DNA of 64,000 nt from Aquimarina sp. AU58. Lineage in GTDB: Bacteria > Bacteroidota > Bacteroidia > Flavobacteriales > Flavobacteriaceae. Below, piece after piece: positions 38,535 to 48,918 of the stretch (position 1 is its first letter; each line of letters begins with the position of its first letter). The stretch lies in contig NZ_OMPD01000007.1 in the NCBI RefSeq assembly GCF_900312745.1, forward strand, positions 369,377 to 433,376. Direction: 5' to 3'. The notes beneath the pieces were generated by a model, which worked only from the letters and a program-made list of their open reading frames with translations, did no database searches and was not told where the DNA came from. The position numbers and the translations under genes were made by a program.

Positions 38535-40241
38535 ATGCAAAAAACTACCTTTTTTATACTATTTATGTTTATGACATATGTAGTACAAGCAGAAGTTTTT
38601 CTTCAAACATACCCAAATCAGTTAGATTTTAAGAATTATCCAACAATTACAACTACCTGTATTATTAAAGATATGGATGATTGTAAGGTGATACCAAAAA
38701 ATGTTGATCAATTCAATTTTTCTATTATAGAAAATGGATTGTACATCCCAAAAGTAAATTGCACATTCAAGAAACAAATTGACAACAATCAAGTAATTAT
38801 AGAATTATCATACACTAGTTTATCCCCAATGTATATGCATAGAGATATTACATTCAATCTACATGTAGATAATCATTTTACACACAAAAGAGATAATTAT
38901 ATTTTTTTAAATACCGGAAAAATCGTTGATAGCGAAATGAAAACAATGCAAATCAACAAACATTTATCTAAATACTCACAACCTACAAATCAAAACAATA
39001 TAAAACCAGATTCTTCATTATTCACAGACAGGTCTCTGCATGAATGCTCTCTAGAAGAATTACACATTATGCGTAATGAATATTATGCTCAAAAAGGGTA
39101 TATTTTCAAAAGTGATAAATTAAATAACTACTTCAAAACTCAAAAATGGTACACTCCTATTTTTAGAGATCAGAACATCATACAATTTACACAAGAAGAA
39201 GCGGCAGAGATCGCATATCTTCAATATTATGAACATTTAAAATCCAAAGCAAACCTTACTATTGACTTTATCGAATATTATGATACCGATATGATCAAAA
39301 AGATAGGATATAAACATCAACAATCATACGATACACAAACAGAAGAAGATAAAAAACAGATCATAAATATTAACAAAACTTATATATCTTATAACGAAAA
39401 AGAAAGACAACCAAAAGAGATAGTATTCAATAATATCTATCATAGATATGAACAATTTCGACAATACTATTCAAATGGCAACGTTGAAAAAGAGCTATTT
39501 ATTCATGATAGAATCAATATTTACGATATAACAGAAAGCACATATTTTAACACAGGAGGAGAAAAAGGAAAACAATTTCATGGTAAAGGTTTGAATATTC
39601 CTGAGCTTGAACATTACAAAAATCGGTGGTCAATTGATAAATATATTCAAGAAGAAAATAATGATATAAAATATAGTACAATTTATGATCTATATAGTCC
39701 TTCAACCCTATCAGAAGAAGAAATGAATCACTTTATTCATGATTCGCTAAAAACAAATATTAATGGCGAATATAATATTGAAGATTTGAAGTTTTTGTAT
39801 GAACTAAAATATCCAAATACTGAGATATTTAGTCCTTCTATAGATGATTATATAAAAGGAGATAATGGAAAATATTTGCACTACCCCCAACTCAACTATA
39901 CAGACAAAAATTTACTACTAGAAAAACATGATGTATATTTTATATTTGTTTCTAAAAAAAATGAAGTATACAAACATAAGTTATATGAAAAAAATGCTGT
40001 AAAAACCTCTGATGGATGGATTGTATATGATGATAATTATGTAGAAGAAATTAACGAAAAATACAAAGTGCAAGATTGGATAACAGAAGATGGATATATA
40101 GATCTTTTTCATCCGGATATGGATTTCGGAAACTATATTATTTTTATGCAGATCACTTTTTCCGAGCATAAAAAAACATTTTATTCAAAAAAACATAGAT
40201 TAGAATATGTTCCTTTAGGAAAAATAACTAATAGAAATTAA
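38535..40241 (+). CDS. Secreted YARHG-domain protein
   Basis: Exported protein of 568 residues (signal peptide MQKTTFFILFMFMTYVVQA). Only one domain is recognisable: YARHG at about 170-235, from ECSLEELHIMRNEYYAQKGY through YFKTQKWYTP to FTQEEAAEIAYLQYYE. The YARHG domain is extracellular, often in lipoproteins or signalling proteins of bacteria. The N-terminal 120 residues look beta-rich. The C-terminal 330 are rich in Tyr, Asp, Asn and Lys with no known motif. It has its own promoter candidate and stands between trmD and rplS, which are often adjacent, so it may be an insertion into that pair. Confidence 0.8.
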   Translation: MQKTTFFILFMFMTYVVQAEVFLQTYPNQLDFKNYPTITTTCIIKDMDDCKVIPKNVDQFNFSIIENGLYIPKVNCTFKKQIDNNQVIIELSYTSLSPMYMHRDITFNLHVDNHFTHKRDNYIFLNTGKIVDSEMKTMQINKHLSKYSQPTNQNNIKPDSSLFTDRSLHECSLEELHIMRNEYYAQKGYIFKSDKLNNYFKTQKWYTPIFRDQNIIQFTQEEAAEIAYLQYYEHLKSKANLTIDFIEYYDTDMIKKIGYKHQQSYDTQTEEDKKQIININKTYISYNEKERQPKEIVFNNIYHRYEQFRQYYSNGNVEKELFIHDRINIYDITESTYFNTGGEKGKQFHGKGLNIPELEHYKNRWSIDKYIQEENNDIKYSTIYDLYSPSTLSEEEMNHFIHDSLKTNINGEYNIEDLKFLYELKYPNTEIFSPSIDDYIKGDNGKYLHYPQLNYTDKNLLLEKHDVYFIFVSKKNEVYKHKLYEKNAVKTSDGWIVYDDNYVEEINEKYKVQDWITEDGYIDLFHPDMDFGNYIIFMQITFSEHKKTFYSKKHRLEYVPLGKITNRN

Positions 40242-40314
40242 CACATGATTAAATGGTATTGTGCACCTTCTAATGTTTTGAATATAAAAACATTGATAAA
40301 GATTTCAAAAACAC

Positions 40315-40344
40315 TTGCAAATCATCAAATAATACTTATTTTTG
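40315..40344 (+). promoter_or_regulatory. rplS promoter
   Basis: TTG at 40315-40317, 19 bp, TATTTTTG at 40337-40344: exact elements at ideal spacing. Transcription would begin at about 40350, exactly at the start of the structured leader. Confidence 0.75.
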
Positions 40345-40351
40345 CACCCTG

Positions 40352-40393
40352 ATTAGATCAACCTCTGGCGAAAATCGCGAATGTTGCTCTAAT
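40352..40393 (+). ncRNA. Structured 5' leader of rplS (candidate ribosomal-protein autoregulatory element)
   Basis: Three nested helices are visible by eye: ATTAGA (40352-40357) with TCTAAT (40388-40393); CAAC (40359-40362) with GTTG (40383-40386); and GCGA (40368-40371) with TCGC (40375-40378) closing an AAA loop. It begins right at the predicted transcription start and ends 23 nt before the rplS ATG. Ribosomal-protein leaders that bind their own product are common. I recall an L19 leader candidate proposed for flavobacteria but cannot check identity here. Confidence 0.6.
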
Positions 40394-40416
40394 AAAATCA
40401 AGAAACTATATCAAAA

Positions 40417-40767
40417 ATGGAAGATTTAGTAAAATTCGTACAAGACGAATTTGTTGCAAAAAAAGAGATGCCTGAATTCTCTGCAGGTGATACCATCACT
40501 GTTTATTACGAAATTAAGGAAGGAAACAAAACACGTACACAGTTCTTTAGAGGAGTTGTAATCCAAAGAAGAGGTTCTGGATCTACTGAAACATTTACAA
40601 TCAGAAAGATGTCGGGAACTATTGGTGTAGAACGTATTTTTCCAGTAAACTTACCAGCACTTCAAAAAATCGAAGTGAATAAAAGAGGTAAAGTTCGTAG
40701 AGCTCGTATATTCTACTTTAGAGGACTTACCGGTAAAAAAGCACGTATTAGAGAAAAAAGAAGTTAA
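40417..40767 (+). CDS. rplS: 50S ribosomal protein L19
   Basis: Large-subunit protein at the 30S-50S interface; 116 residues, normal length. Recognisable strings: MPEFSAGDTITVYYEIKEGN, FRGVVIQRRGSGSTETFTIR, GVERIFPVNLP and VRRARIFYFRGLTGKKARI. Its own promoter, leader and terminator make it a single-gene transcript. Confidence 0.98.
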   Translation: MEDLVKFVQDEFVAKKEMPEFSAGDTITVYYEIKEGNKTRTQFFRGVVIQRRGSGSTETFTIRKMSGTIGVERIFPVNLPALQKIEVNKRGKVRRARIFYFRGLTGKKARIREKRS

Positions 40768-40789
40768 TTCTTATTTCTTTAACAAATCA

Positions 40790-40818
40790 AAAAGACCGTT
40801 AATTAACGGTCTTTTTTT
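40790..40818 (+). terminator. Intrinsic terminator after rplS
   Basis: Perfect palindrome with arms AAAAGACCGTTAA (40790-40802) and TTAACGGTCTTTT (40803-40815), then T to 40818. As RNA the innermost bases form the loop. Confidence 0.93.
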
Positions 40819-41507
40819 ATGAACAAAAGTTAATAACATAAGTTCATAAACTGTTGATAATTAATATAATAAGAATTAACAGACCGCAAATCAATTTTCC
40901 TTATATTTATAATTAGAATATATATAGTGCAGGATGACACAAGGATTCTTGACTATGTATTTAAACAAACGTTCTCTGAACATATTAAGACCAGTTTAGA
41001 ATTAAAATAAATATAGAACGAAAGTTATTTTTTTGAATACATCCTTGAAATCACTTTAAGGGCTTTACTTTAGGATCATTTCAAAATGAAATTCAGAAGA
41101 AAAAATTAAGTTTTGACACCTTTTTAATTGTAAATGGCATTTGACTATCCGGGTGAAAAACTGAAAAATTGCAAAAGTAATTTAGAAACACAAACACACG
41201 TATTAGTCGTAAGAGTAGAAATAAATTATACAAATCCTTATTTGACAAATTTAAATCTGCTCAAAATTGAAAATAAGTACTGATGTAATAAATAACGAAA
41301 GTTTTTATTTAATAGCGGGTAAAACAGCTAACATTATGATTATTTTCGATGAAGCCATATCAAAATATTCGTATTCTTGATATGGCTTTTTATTTTGAGA
41401 ATACCTCTAAAAACAAGTCAAAATTTCAACATCTTACATTTTTTTCACGATAATATTCAATAAACTACAATTCAATTCTCTCTAATTCAAAACTAACAAC
41501 ACACAGG
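40819..41507. other. Long intergenic region upstream of isocitrate dehydrogenase
   Basis: About 690 bp without a convincing gene, containing an orphan terminator-like hairpin (41352-41396). Two short plus-strand ORFs exist: 40934-40999 (21 codons) and 41134-41283 (49 codons, beginning MAFDYPGEKLKNCKSNLETQ). Neither resembles anything I know and both have low coding plausibility. No tRNA, 6S, tmRNA or RNase P RNA pattern was recognised. It may hold a small RNA or a decayed gene. Confidence 0.5.
41352..41396 (+). terminator. Orphan terminator-like hairpin in the rplS-icd spacer
   Basis: Perfect 12-bp stem AAGCCATATCAA (41352-41363) / TTGATATGGCTT (41377-41388), a 13-nt loop, then a T-rich stretch TTTATTTT. 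It is 537 bp beyond the rplS terminator with no gene between, so it should end an unannotated transcript. Confidence 0.75.
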
Positions 41508-41538
41508 TTGCATTTAGGTGACTAGATTTGTATCTTCG
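41508..41538 (+). promoter_or_regulatory. Promoter candidate for isocitrate dehydrogenase
   Basis: TTG at 41508-41510, 20 bp, TATCTTCG at 41531-41538 (one mismatch to TAnnTTTG). An overlapping perfect TAGATTTG at 41523-41530 is 12 bp from the same TTG and less well spaced. The leader would be about 190 nt. Confidence 0.5.
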
Positions 41539-41671
41539 CGCTCGGAAATCTATGACTACAAATATTGTAAATTCTAATAGTATCAATCCTAAAAAGATCA
41601 ACCAATATTGTTTGTCTAAGAAAAATTAAACAACTAATTATTTCCTTACATAAATAGTATAATAAAATTAG

Positions 41672-43960
<2,289 letters not shown>

Positions 43961-43982
43961 TATAAGTAGACTATACCGATCA

Positions 43983-44020
43983 AAAAAAGCCTGTGAAATA
44001 CTAATTTCACAGGCTTTTTT
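43983..44020 (+). terminator. Intrinsic terminator after isocitrate dehydrogenase
   Basis: Perfect 17-bp stem AAAAAAGCCTGTGAAAT (43983-43999) / ATTTCACAGGCTTTTTT (44004-44020), loop ACTA. The A/T ends make it potentially bidirectional. Confidence 0.95.
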
Positions 44021-44156
44021 GTAATACCCACCTATTTCTTTATCAAAATATTTATATTAATTTCTTATTACGTGCAACCCTTTGGTTTTTAAATTGTCAA
44101 TGATAATAACCAAAAGAAAAGTACTTTTAAAGAAATTTACAATCAAGTAAAACTAA

Positions 44157-44696
44157 TTGGAAACCAATATTCTTTATACGCATAAAGATCTTGTAGAAAA
44201 AAGCAAGTCTGGTGATAGGAATTCGCAATACCGATTATATGAGCTCTATGTAGATGCTATGTATAATGTAAGTATGCGCATGCTAAGCATAAAAGAAGAT
44301 GCAGAAGATGTCGTACAGGATAGTTTTGTAGAAGCTTTCAAAAATTTAAAATCTTTTAGATACGAAAGTACTTTTGGTTCCTGGTTAAAGAGAATAGTAA
44401 TTAATAAAAGTTTGAATCATTTAAAATTAAAAAAAATACCTGTTACACCTCTTGACCAACATGAATATCATATTAGTGAAGAAATAATTGATCCTGTTAA
44501 ATCTAAAGATATTAACAAAATAAAAAAGGGGATCAAAATACTTCCAGATGGATATAGACAGATCTTAAGCCTTTATTTAATCGAAGGGTATGATCATATA
44601 GAAATTGCTAAGATACTAGGTATCACTATTTCGACTTCGAAATCACAGTATCACAGAGCAAAGAAAAAATTAATTGAAATTGTAAATACATTATAG
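44157..44696 (+). CDS. ECF-type RNA polymerase sigma factor
   Basis: Sigma-70 family factor of 179 residues with only regions 2 and 4. Region 2: ISMKEDAEDVVQDSF-like segment (here LSIKEDAEDVVQDSFVEAFK) and TFGSWLKRIVINKSLNHLK. Region 4: LPDGYRQILSLYLIEGYDHI with the helix-turn-helix IAKILGITISTSKSQYHRAK. The start is TTG at 44157; no ATG or GTG lies nearby upstream in frame. The next gene, 4 bp downstream, encodes a single-pass membrane protein that probably acts as its anti-sigma factor. The group at 44157-47326 looks like one regulon. Confidence 0.92.
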   Translation: METNILYTHKDLVEKSKSGDRNSQYRLYELYVDAMYNVSMRMLSIKEDAEDVVQDSFVEAFKNLKSFRYESTFGSWLKRIVINKSLNHLKLKKIPVTPLDQHEYHISEEIIDPVKSKDINKIKKGIKILPDGYRQILSLYLIEGYDHIEIAKILGITISTSKSQYHRAKKKLIEIVNTL

Positions 44697-44700
44697 TACA

Positions 44701-45237
44701 ATGGATGATTTTGAAAAATATATAGCAGAAAATAAGCATGTATTTAATGAGCATAAAGCAGATAAATCAAAAATCTGGAATGAGATTGAATCTAACTTAG
44801 ACACTTCAAAAACAATTCGCCTGTGGAGGTCTCCTCTAATAAAAATAGCTGCGAGTATTTTGATCCTTATAGGAACTTTCTCAGTAGTAAATCTAGTCTT
44901 GTCAGGATTTAATAATAACAACCAAAATAATATTGTACATCAAGAATTACGAGATATTGACACCTATTATAAGGATCTGGTATCTTTTCAGGTACAACTT
45001 GTCAAAAACAATTCAAAATTACAACCTGAAGACAAAAAGAAATTCTTGTCTTTTATGGATGAATTGGATGAAGAATACAATGCTCTTAAAACCGAAATGG
45101 CAAAAAACTTGAACAATGAATACATTTTAGAAGCCATTGTTAATAACTATAAAAAAAGAATCGAATTGATCGAAAACCTGTTGAAACAGATCAATGATTC
45201 TAAAAAATCGAATGAAAATGAAGGCTATATCTTATAA
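44701..45237 (+). CDS. Single-pass membrane protein, putative anti-sigma factor
   Basis: Protein of 178 residues: N-terminal cytoplasmic part about 1-44 (FEKYIAENKHVFNEHKADKS), one transmembrane helix at about 46-68 (IKIAASILILIGTFSVVNLV), and a helical periplasmic part (EEYNALKTEMAKNLNNEYIL). It lacks a zinc-binding HxxxCxxC. Identification rests on topology and on following the sigma gene by 4 bp. No protease site can be seen. Confidence 0.7.
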   Translation: MDDFEKYIAENKHVFNEHKADKSKIWNEIESNLDTSKTIRLWRSPLIKIAASILILIGTFSVVNLVLSGFNNNNQNNIVHQELRDIDTYYKDLVSFQVQLVKNNSKLQPEDKKKFLSFMDELDEEYNALKTEMAKNLNNEYILEAIVNNYKKRIELIENLLKQINDSKKSNENEGYIL

Positions 45238-46324
45238 ATATCTTTTACTGATGCCCATACTGCTATTTTTTGCAAATGGCATATGGGCGCAGGAAAAAGT
45301 ATCAAAGAAAATTGAAAAAACGTTTCCGTTAACCAATGCAGGAGAATTACATTTAGAAAATAAATACGGAAATATAACTATTCAAGGATGGGAGAAAAAA
45401 ATAATAAAAATCGATATTGACATACAGGTTGTTAAAAAGAAAAAAGAAGATGCACAAGAATTGTTAAAACGTATTAATCCTGCAATTAATAATACCGAAG
45501 ATTTTGTAAGTATTTCTTCTGTAATTGAAGAAAAGAATACAAGTATGATTTCTAGATTCTTAAACAAAGAACTCTTTAACAAAACAAGTTTCTTTGATTT
45601 TGACAAAGGTAATATTCAAATAGATTACACTGTCTATTTGCCTTTTAATGCCGAAGTTAATATTATAAATAAATTTGGAGATATCATTATAAGTGAATGG
45701 AACGGAAAGCTAAAAGCCAATGTACAGCATGGCGATATGTGGGTAAATAAAGATCTCAATAACGCAAGTATAGAAATGAAATTTGGAAAGCTAAAAACCA
45801 AATCTATTACTTATGGAAACATACGATTTAAAAATGGAGAAATCGATATAGAGTCATCTAATGATCTTAAAATAAATAGTAGCGGTACAATCGTAAAAAT
45901 TGAAAATGTAGAATCATTAGAAATACACTCAAGTAAGGATCAGGTTACTATTCAAAAATTAGGAAGTATTCAAGGTGAACTTATGTTTAGCACTATGAAT
46001 ATAGATGCCGTACACCAAAACATTAATCTGGTTACAGAAGTAGCAGATGTTTGGGTATCAAAAATTCACAAAACCAATGCTAATGTAACCATCGATCAGG
46101 AATCTTCAGAACTAAGCATCAATGTCTCAGGAATGTCCATAGATTTTAATGCTTCTCTCGAACAAGGGCTGTTAAGAATTCCTAAGTCGTTTACAAATAT
46201 AAAAACCGATGTGATTGATAAACGAAGAAAAATCAGAGAAATTAGCGCCACTTATGGTAACAGTGATTTAAAAGGAAAGTTCCATATCACAGGTAGAAAG
46301 GGAGTGGTTATATTAAAAGAATGA
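45212..46324 (+). CDS. Secreted DUF4097-like beta-helix protein
   Basis: Exported protein of 370 residues from the ATG at 45212 (ATG 45218 is equally possible; ATG 45194 would lengthen the overlap with the anti-sigma gene to 44 bp). The signal peptide ends near WAQ. The mature part begins with FPLTNAGELHLENKYGNITI, typical of DUF4097/putative adhesin domains, then continues as repeated short beta strands (NKFGDIIISEWNG, KFGKLKTKSITYGNIRFKNG). Such genes often follow a sigma/anti-sigma pair in Bacteroidota. The function is unknown, perhaps envelope-stress related. Confidence 0.75.
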   Translation: MKMKAISYKYLLLMPILLFFANGIWAQEKVSKKIEKTFPLTNAGELHLENKYGNITIQGWEKKIIKIDIDIQVVKKKKEDAQELLKRINPAINNTEDFVSISSVIEEKNTSMISRFLNKELFNKTSFFDFDKGNIQIDYTVYLPFNAEVNIINKFGDIIISEWNGKLKANVQHGDMWVNKDLNNASIEMKFGKLKTKSITYGNIRFKNGEIDIESSNDLKINSSGTIVKIENVESLEIHSSKDQVTIQKLGSIQGELMFSTMNIDAVHQNINLVTEVADVWVSKIHKTNANVTIDQESSELSINVSGMSIDFNASLEQGLLRIPKSFTNIKTDVIDKRRKIREISATYGNSDLKGKFHITGRKGVVILKE

Positions 46325-46446
46325 GTACACACCTCTCTTTTAATTACCCTAGTGATCATTGATTATGATAAATTTAACAGTATAGAAACGAATTACATGC
46401 AACTATTATAAATTTAACTTGTCAATGATATAACAAATCAAGTATA

Positions 46447-47118
46447 ATGAGACACGTAAAAACTATATTACTTTTTGCTTTAACCAGCTATATTTGCCCA
46501 AGTATAGCCCAAGAATCACAGAATTATATAGAATTCAATGACCGAAAAAATATTGTACATGGTGTTTATCTGGGAGTACATGCTGGTTATGGCGAAATTG
46601 AAGGTAAAGAAACATATATTGCCGGACTTAAGATCGCCTATGTTGCTAATCAAAAATTTGAAGTTGGTTTTGTAACAAAAGGCCTCTTTTCTAATCAAAA
46701 TATTCCAGGAATTTTCTCTCCAGAGATTGCAGATCTGGGAGCAGTTTATTCAGGTCTTCATTTAGAACCAATATTATTTAGTAAAGCCAAAATCAATCTT
46801 TCTTTTCCTGTACTAATAGGCGGTGGTGCAATGGGATACATTAATACTAACTGGAATGATGAAGAAGAAGCTGAACGATACCAAGAAGATCAATGGGATG
46901 CAATATTTGTTGTAGAGCCAGGAGTAAATGTTTTGTATAATATTTCGCGATACGTTCAGTTAGAAATGGGAGTTAAGTACAGGTTCTCTAGTAAAGCAGA
47001 ATTATCACCAGATGCAATTACCAGAATCAATGGTTTCTCGGCTGGATTCGGTGTAAAAATGGGAGTATTCAATCTTGGAAGAAATCGCTATAAAAAAAAC
47101 ATACCAAATCATGAATGA
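46447..47118 (+). CDS. Outer-membrane beta-barrel protein
   Basis: Protein of 223 residues with a signal peptide (TSYICPSIAQ). The mature part alternates polar and hydrophobic residues in strand-sized blocks (GVYLGVHAGYGEIEGKETYI, INLSFPVLIGGGAMGYIN, YVQLEMGVKYRFSSKAEL), the pattern of a small eight-stranded barrel. No specific family was recognised. It follows the DUF4097-like gene by 122 bp and overlaps the next small gene. Confidence 0.75.
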   Translation: MRHVKTILLFALTSYICPSIAQESQNYIEFNDRKNIVHGVYLGVHAGYGEIEGKETYIAGLKIAYVANQKFEVGFVTKGLFSNQNIPGIFSPEIADLGAVYSGLHLEPILFSKAKINLSFPVLIGGGAMGYINTNWNDEEEAERYQEDQWDAIFVVEPGVNVLYNISRYVQLEMGVKYRFSSKAELSPDAITRINGFSAGFGVKMGVFNLGRNRYKKNIPNHE

Positions 47119-47326
47119 ATTAAAAACAAACCGCAAAAAAAGCATAAACGTTGTATATGTCTTTTCAGAAAACGACAAGGTTTATGTTAAAAACAGTACA
47201 TGTTCTGAACCATCTAATCAAACTTCAATAATCTATGAAGAGTGGTTTCCCATTAATTTTCAATGGAAATCATTAATGGATTTAAGAAAAAGCATGAGAC
47301 TTCAAAATGCAGACGAAAACTATTAA
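47111..47326 (+). CDS. Small hypothetical protein coupled to the beta-barrel gene
   Basis: Not recognised. 71 residues from the ATG at 47111 (an in-frame ATG at 47075 would lengthen the overlap with the barrel gene). No signal peptide or transmembrane helix; composition is Asn/Lys/Ser rich (MNELKTNRKKSINVVYVFSE). The 8-bp overlap of its start with the previous stop suggests coupled translation, which supports it being real. Confidence 0.5.
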   Translation: MNELKTNRKKSINVVYVFSENDKVYVKNSTCSEPSNQTSIIYEEWFPINFQWKSLMDLRKSMRLQNADENY

Positions 47327-47498
47327 TTAAAGAATACTTTCTTATATAGTTTTCCTGTAACACTTACCCCTACAAAAATACAAATAACTAATAATCAGAT
47401 TTTTAAATAAATCCGATACGATATCTATTGCCTAATAATCTAATTCTAATACTTTAAACATTTTAATTATCATTTTAAAACCTTAAAAAAATAAACAA

Positions 47499-48689
47499 AT
47501 GAAAAAAGTAATCTCTTTACTCCTTCTTTTTGTAATTTTCTCTTGCGGAATAGATGATGATATTCTTCATACTCATATAGAATTGCAAAAATTATATGAC
47601 GAATCAGAATTAGCTGGACTTTCTGTAGCAATAGTTGATAATAGAAAAGTGCGCTATCAGAATTCTTTTGGATATTCAGATATCAATAAAAATAGAAGGT
47701 ACACAAATCATACAATTCAAAATATCGGATCTATATCCAAAACTTTTATCGCTCTAGCAGTAATGAAAGCTGTAGAACAAGGTAAATTAGATTTAGATGC
47801 CAATATCAATACATACTTACCTTTTGATGTAATACATCCTCTTCATCCAGAAAAACCAATTACCGTTCGACATCTGGCAACGCATACTTCTGGGATTACA
47901 GATGAAGAAGTGTATTTCAAAAGTTATGTGTTTGAAAACCCTGCTCAGGTAGATGTATCTATTTATCCCGAAGATTATCAACCTATTGTAGAGTTAATTA
48001 AAACGAATGTAAAAATCGATGACTCTGTTTTTTTCGAAAATGTATTGTCTGTATCTGGCCCATGGTATTCTCAGGATACTTTTCTGGAAAATGCTCCTGG
48101 AGAAAAATATGAATACAGCAATATCGCAGCCGCATTAGCAGCTTTTGTAGTAGAAAGTGCAACAGGGATTTCTTATGAAGACTATACTCATAAATATATT
48201 TTTGATCCCTTGCATATGAATGCTACCGGATGGGGATTCTCAGATGTAAATATGCAAAGCCATGCAACTCTATACTACACAAAAGATTTTGAAGTTCCCA
48301 GATATTCCCTGGTTACAAAAGCAGATGGTGGCCTTATAACCAGTACTTCGGATTTCAATAAATATTTGATAGAAATGATGAGAGGCTATCAAGGAAAAGG
48401 AAAATTATTATCTACAGCATCTTATAAAGAAATGTTTCGTCTTCAATCAAAACATGATGAAATTAAAGAAGCGATGGGTGGTATTTTTTGGGATATCAAT
48501 AACAATAACACAATAGAACACACTGGTGGGGATCCAGGCATAATTACAGCATGTATGTTTGATCCTATAAAAAACAGAGGGTATTACCTAATGACAAACA
48601 CAAGTGAAGAATTTAATATTAATATCGAAAGATCAATAGAAAAAATCTGGAATACTTTGATTAACGAAAATCCAGATCGTAACTATTAA
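47499..48689 (+). CDS. Serine hydrolase of the beta-lactamase (class C/DD-peptidase) fold, lipoprotein
   Basis: Envelope hydrolase of 396 residues; signal peptide with lipobox FVIFSC (Cys16). The penicillin-binding motifs are intact: S78-I-S-K81 (S-x-x-K nucleophile), Y206-S-N208 (Y-x-N), and HTGG near residue 350 in the KTG position. This group includes esterases, peptidases and a minority of true beta-lactamases, so the substrate cannot be assigned. The long insertion around 125-200 is acidic. No ampR-type regulator is nearby. Confidence 0.9.
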   Translation: MKKVISLLLLFVIFSCGIDDDILHTHIELQKLYDESELAGLSVAIVDNRKVRYQNSFGYSDINKNRRYTNHTIQNIGSISKTFIALAVMKAVEQGKLDLDANINTYLPFDVIHPLHPEKPITVRHLATHTSGITDEEVYFKSYVFENPAQVDVSIYPEDYQPIVELIKTNVKIDDSVFFENVLSVSGPWYSQDTFLENAPGEKYEYSNIAAALAAFVVESATGISYEDYTHKYIFDPLHMNATGWGFSDVNMQSHATLYYTKDFEVPRYSLVTKADGGLITSTSDFNKYLIEMMRGYQGKGKLLSTASYKEMFRLQSKHDEIKEAMGGIFWDINNNNTIEHTGGDPGIITACMFDPIKNRGYYLMTNTSEEFNINIERSIEKIWNTLINENPDRNY

Positions 48690-48702
48690 ATCAATAATTT
48701 AC

Positions 48703-48753
48703 CCCTAATTATATAGTAAGATTTCGTCACAAAGCTTTATTATATAATTAGGG
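48703..48753. repeat. Inverted repeat between serine hydrolase and TonB receptor genes
   Basis: CCCTAATTATATA (48703-48715) and its perfect complement TATATAATTAGGG (48741-48753), 25-bp spacer. It could be a terminator without a clear U tract or an operator for the TonB receptor gene. Confidence 0.5.
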
Positions 48754-48918
48754 TTAACATAACCAGATCTAATCAAACTTCAAAACAAGTATAATTCAGA
48801 ACACAAGAAAAAATTAGTGCAAAAAACGATAATTAACAATAAATTAATTGTAGAACTCGTAACATATTTCTTCCTTTACGGTTTACATTATTAGTACTAA
48901 TTGATAAAATACTTTCTT

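Noticed and set aside
41134..41283. 49-codon ORF in the rplS-icd spacer
   Set aside because: It could be real given the terminator downstream, but composition and lack of any motif do not justify calling a gene.
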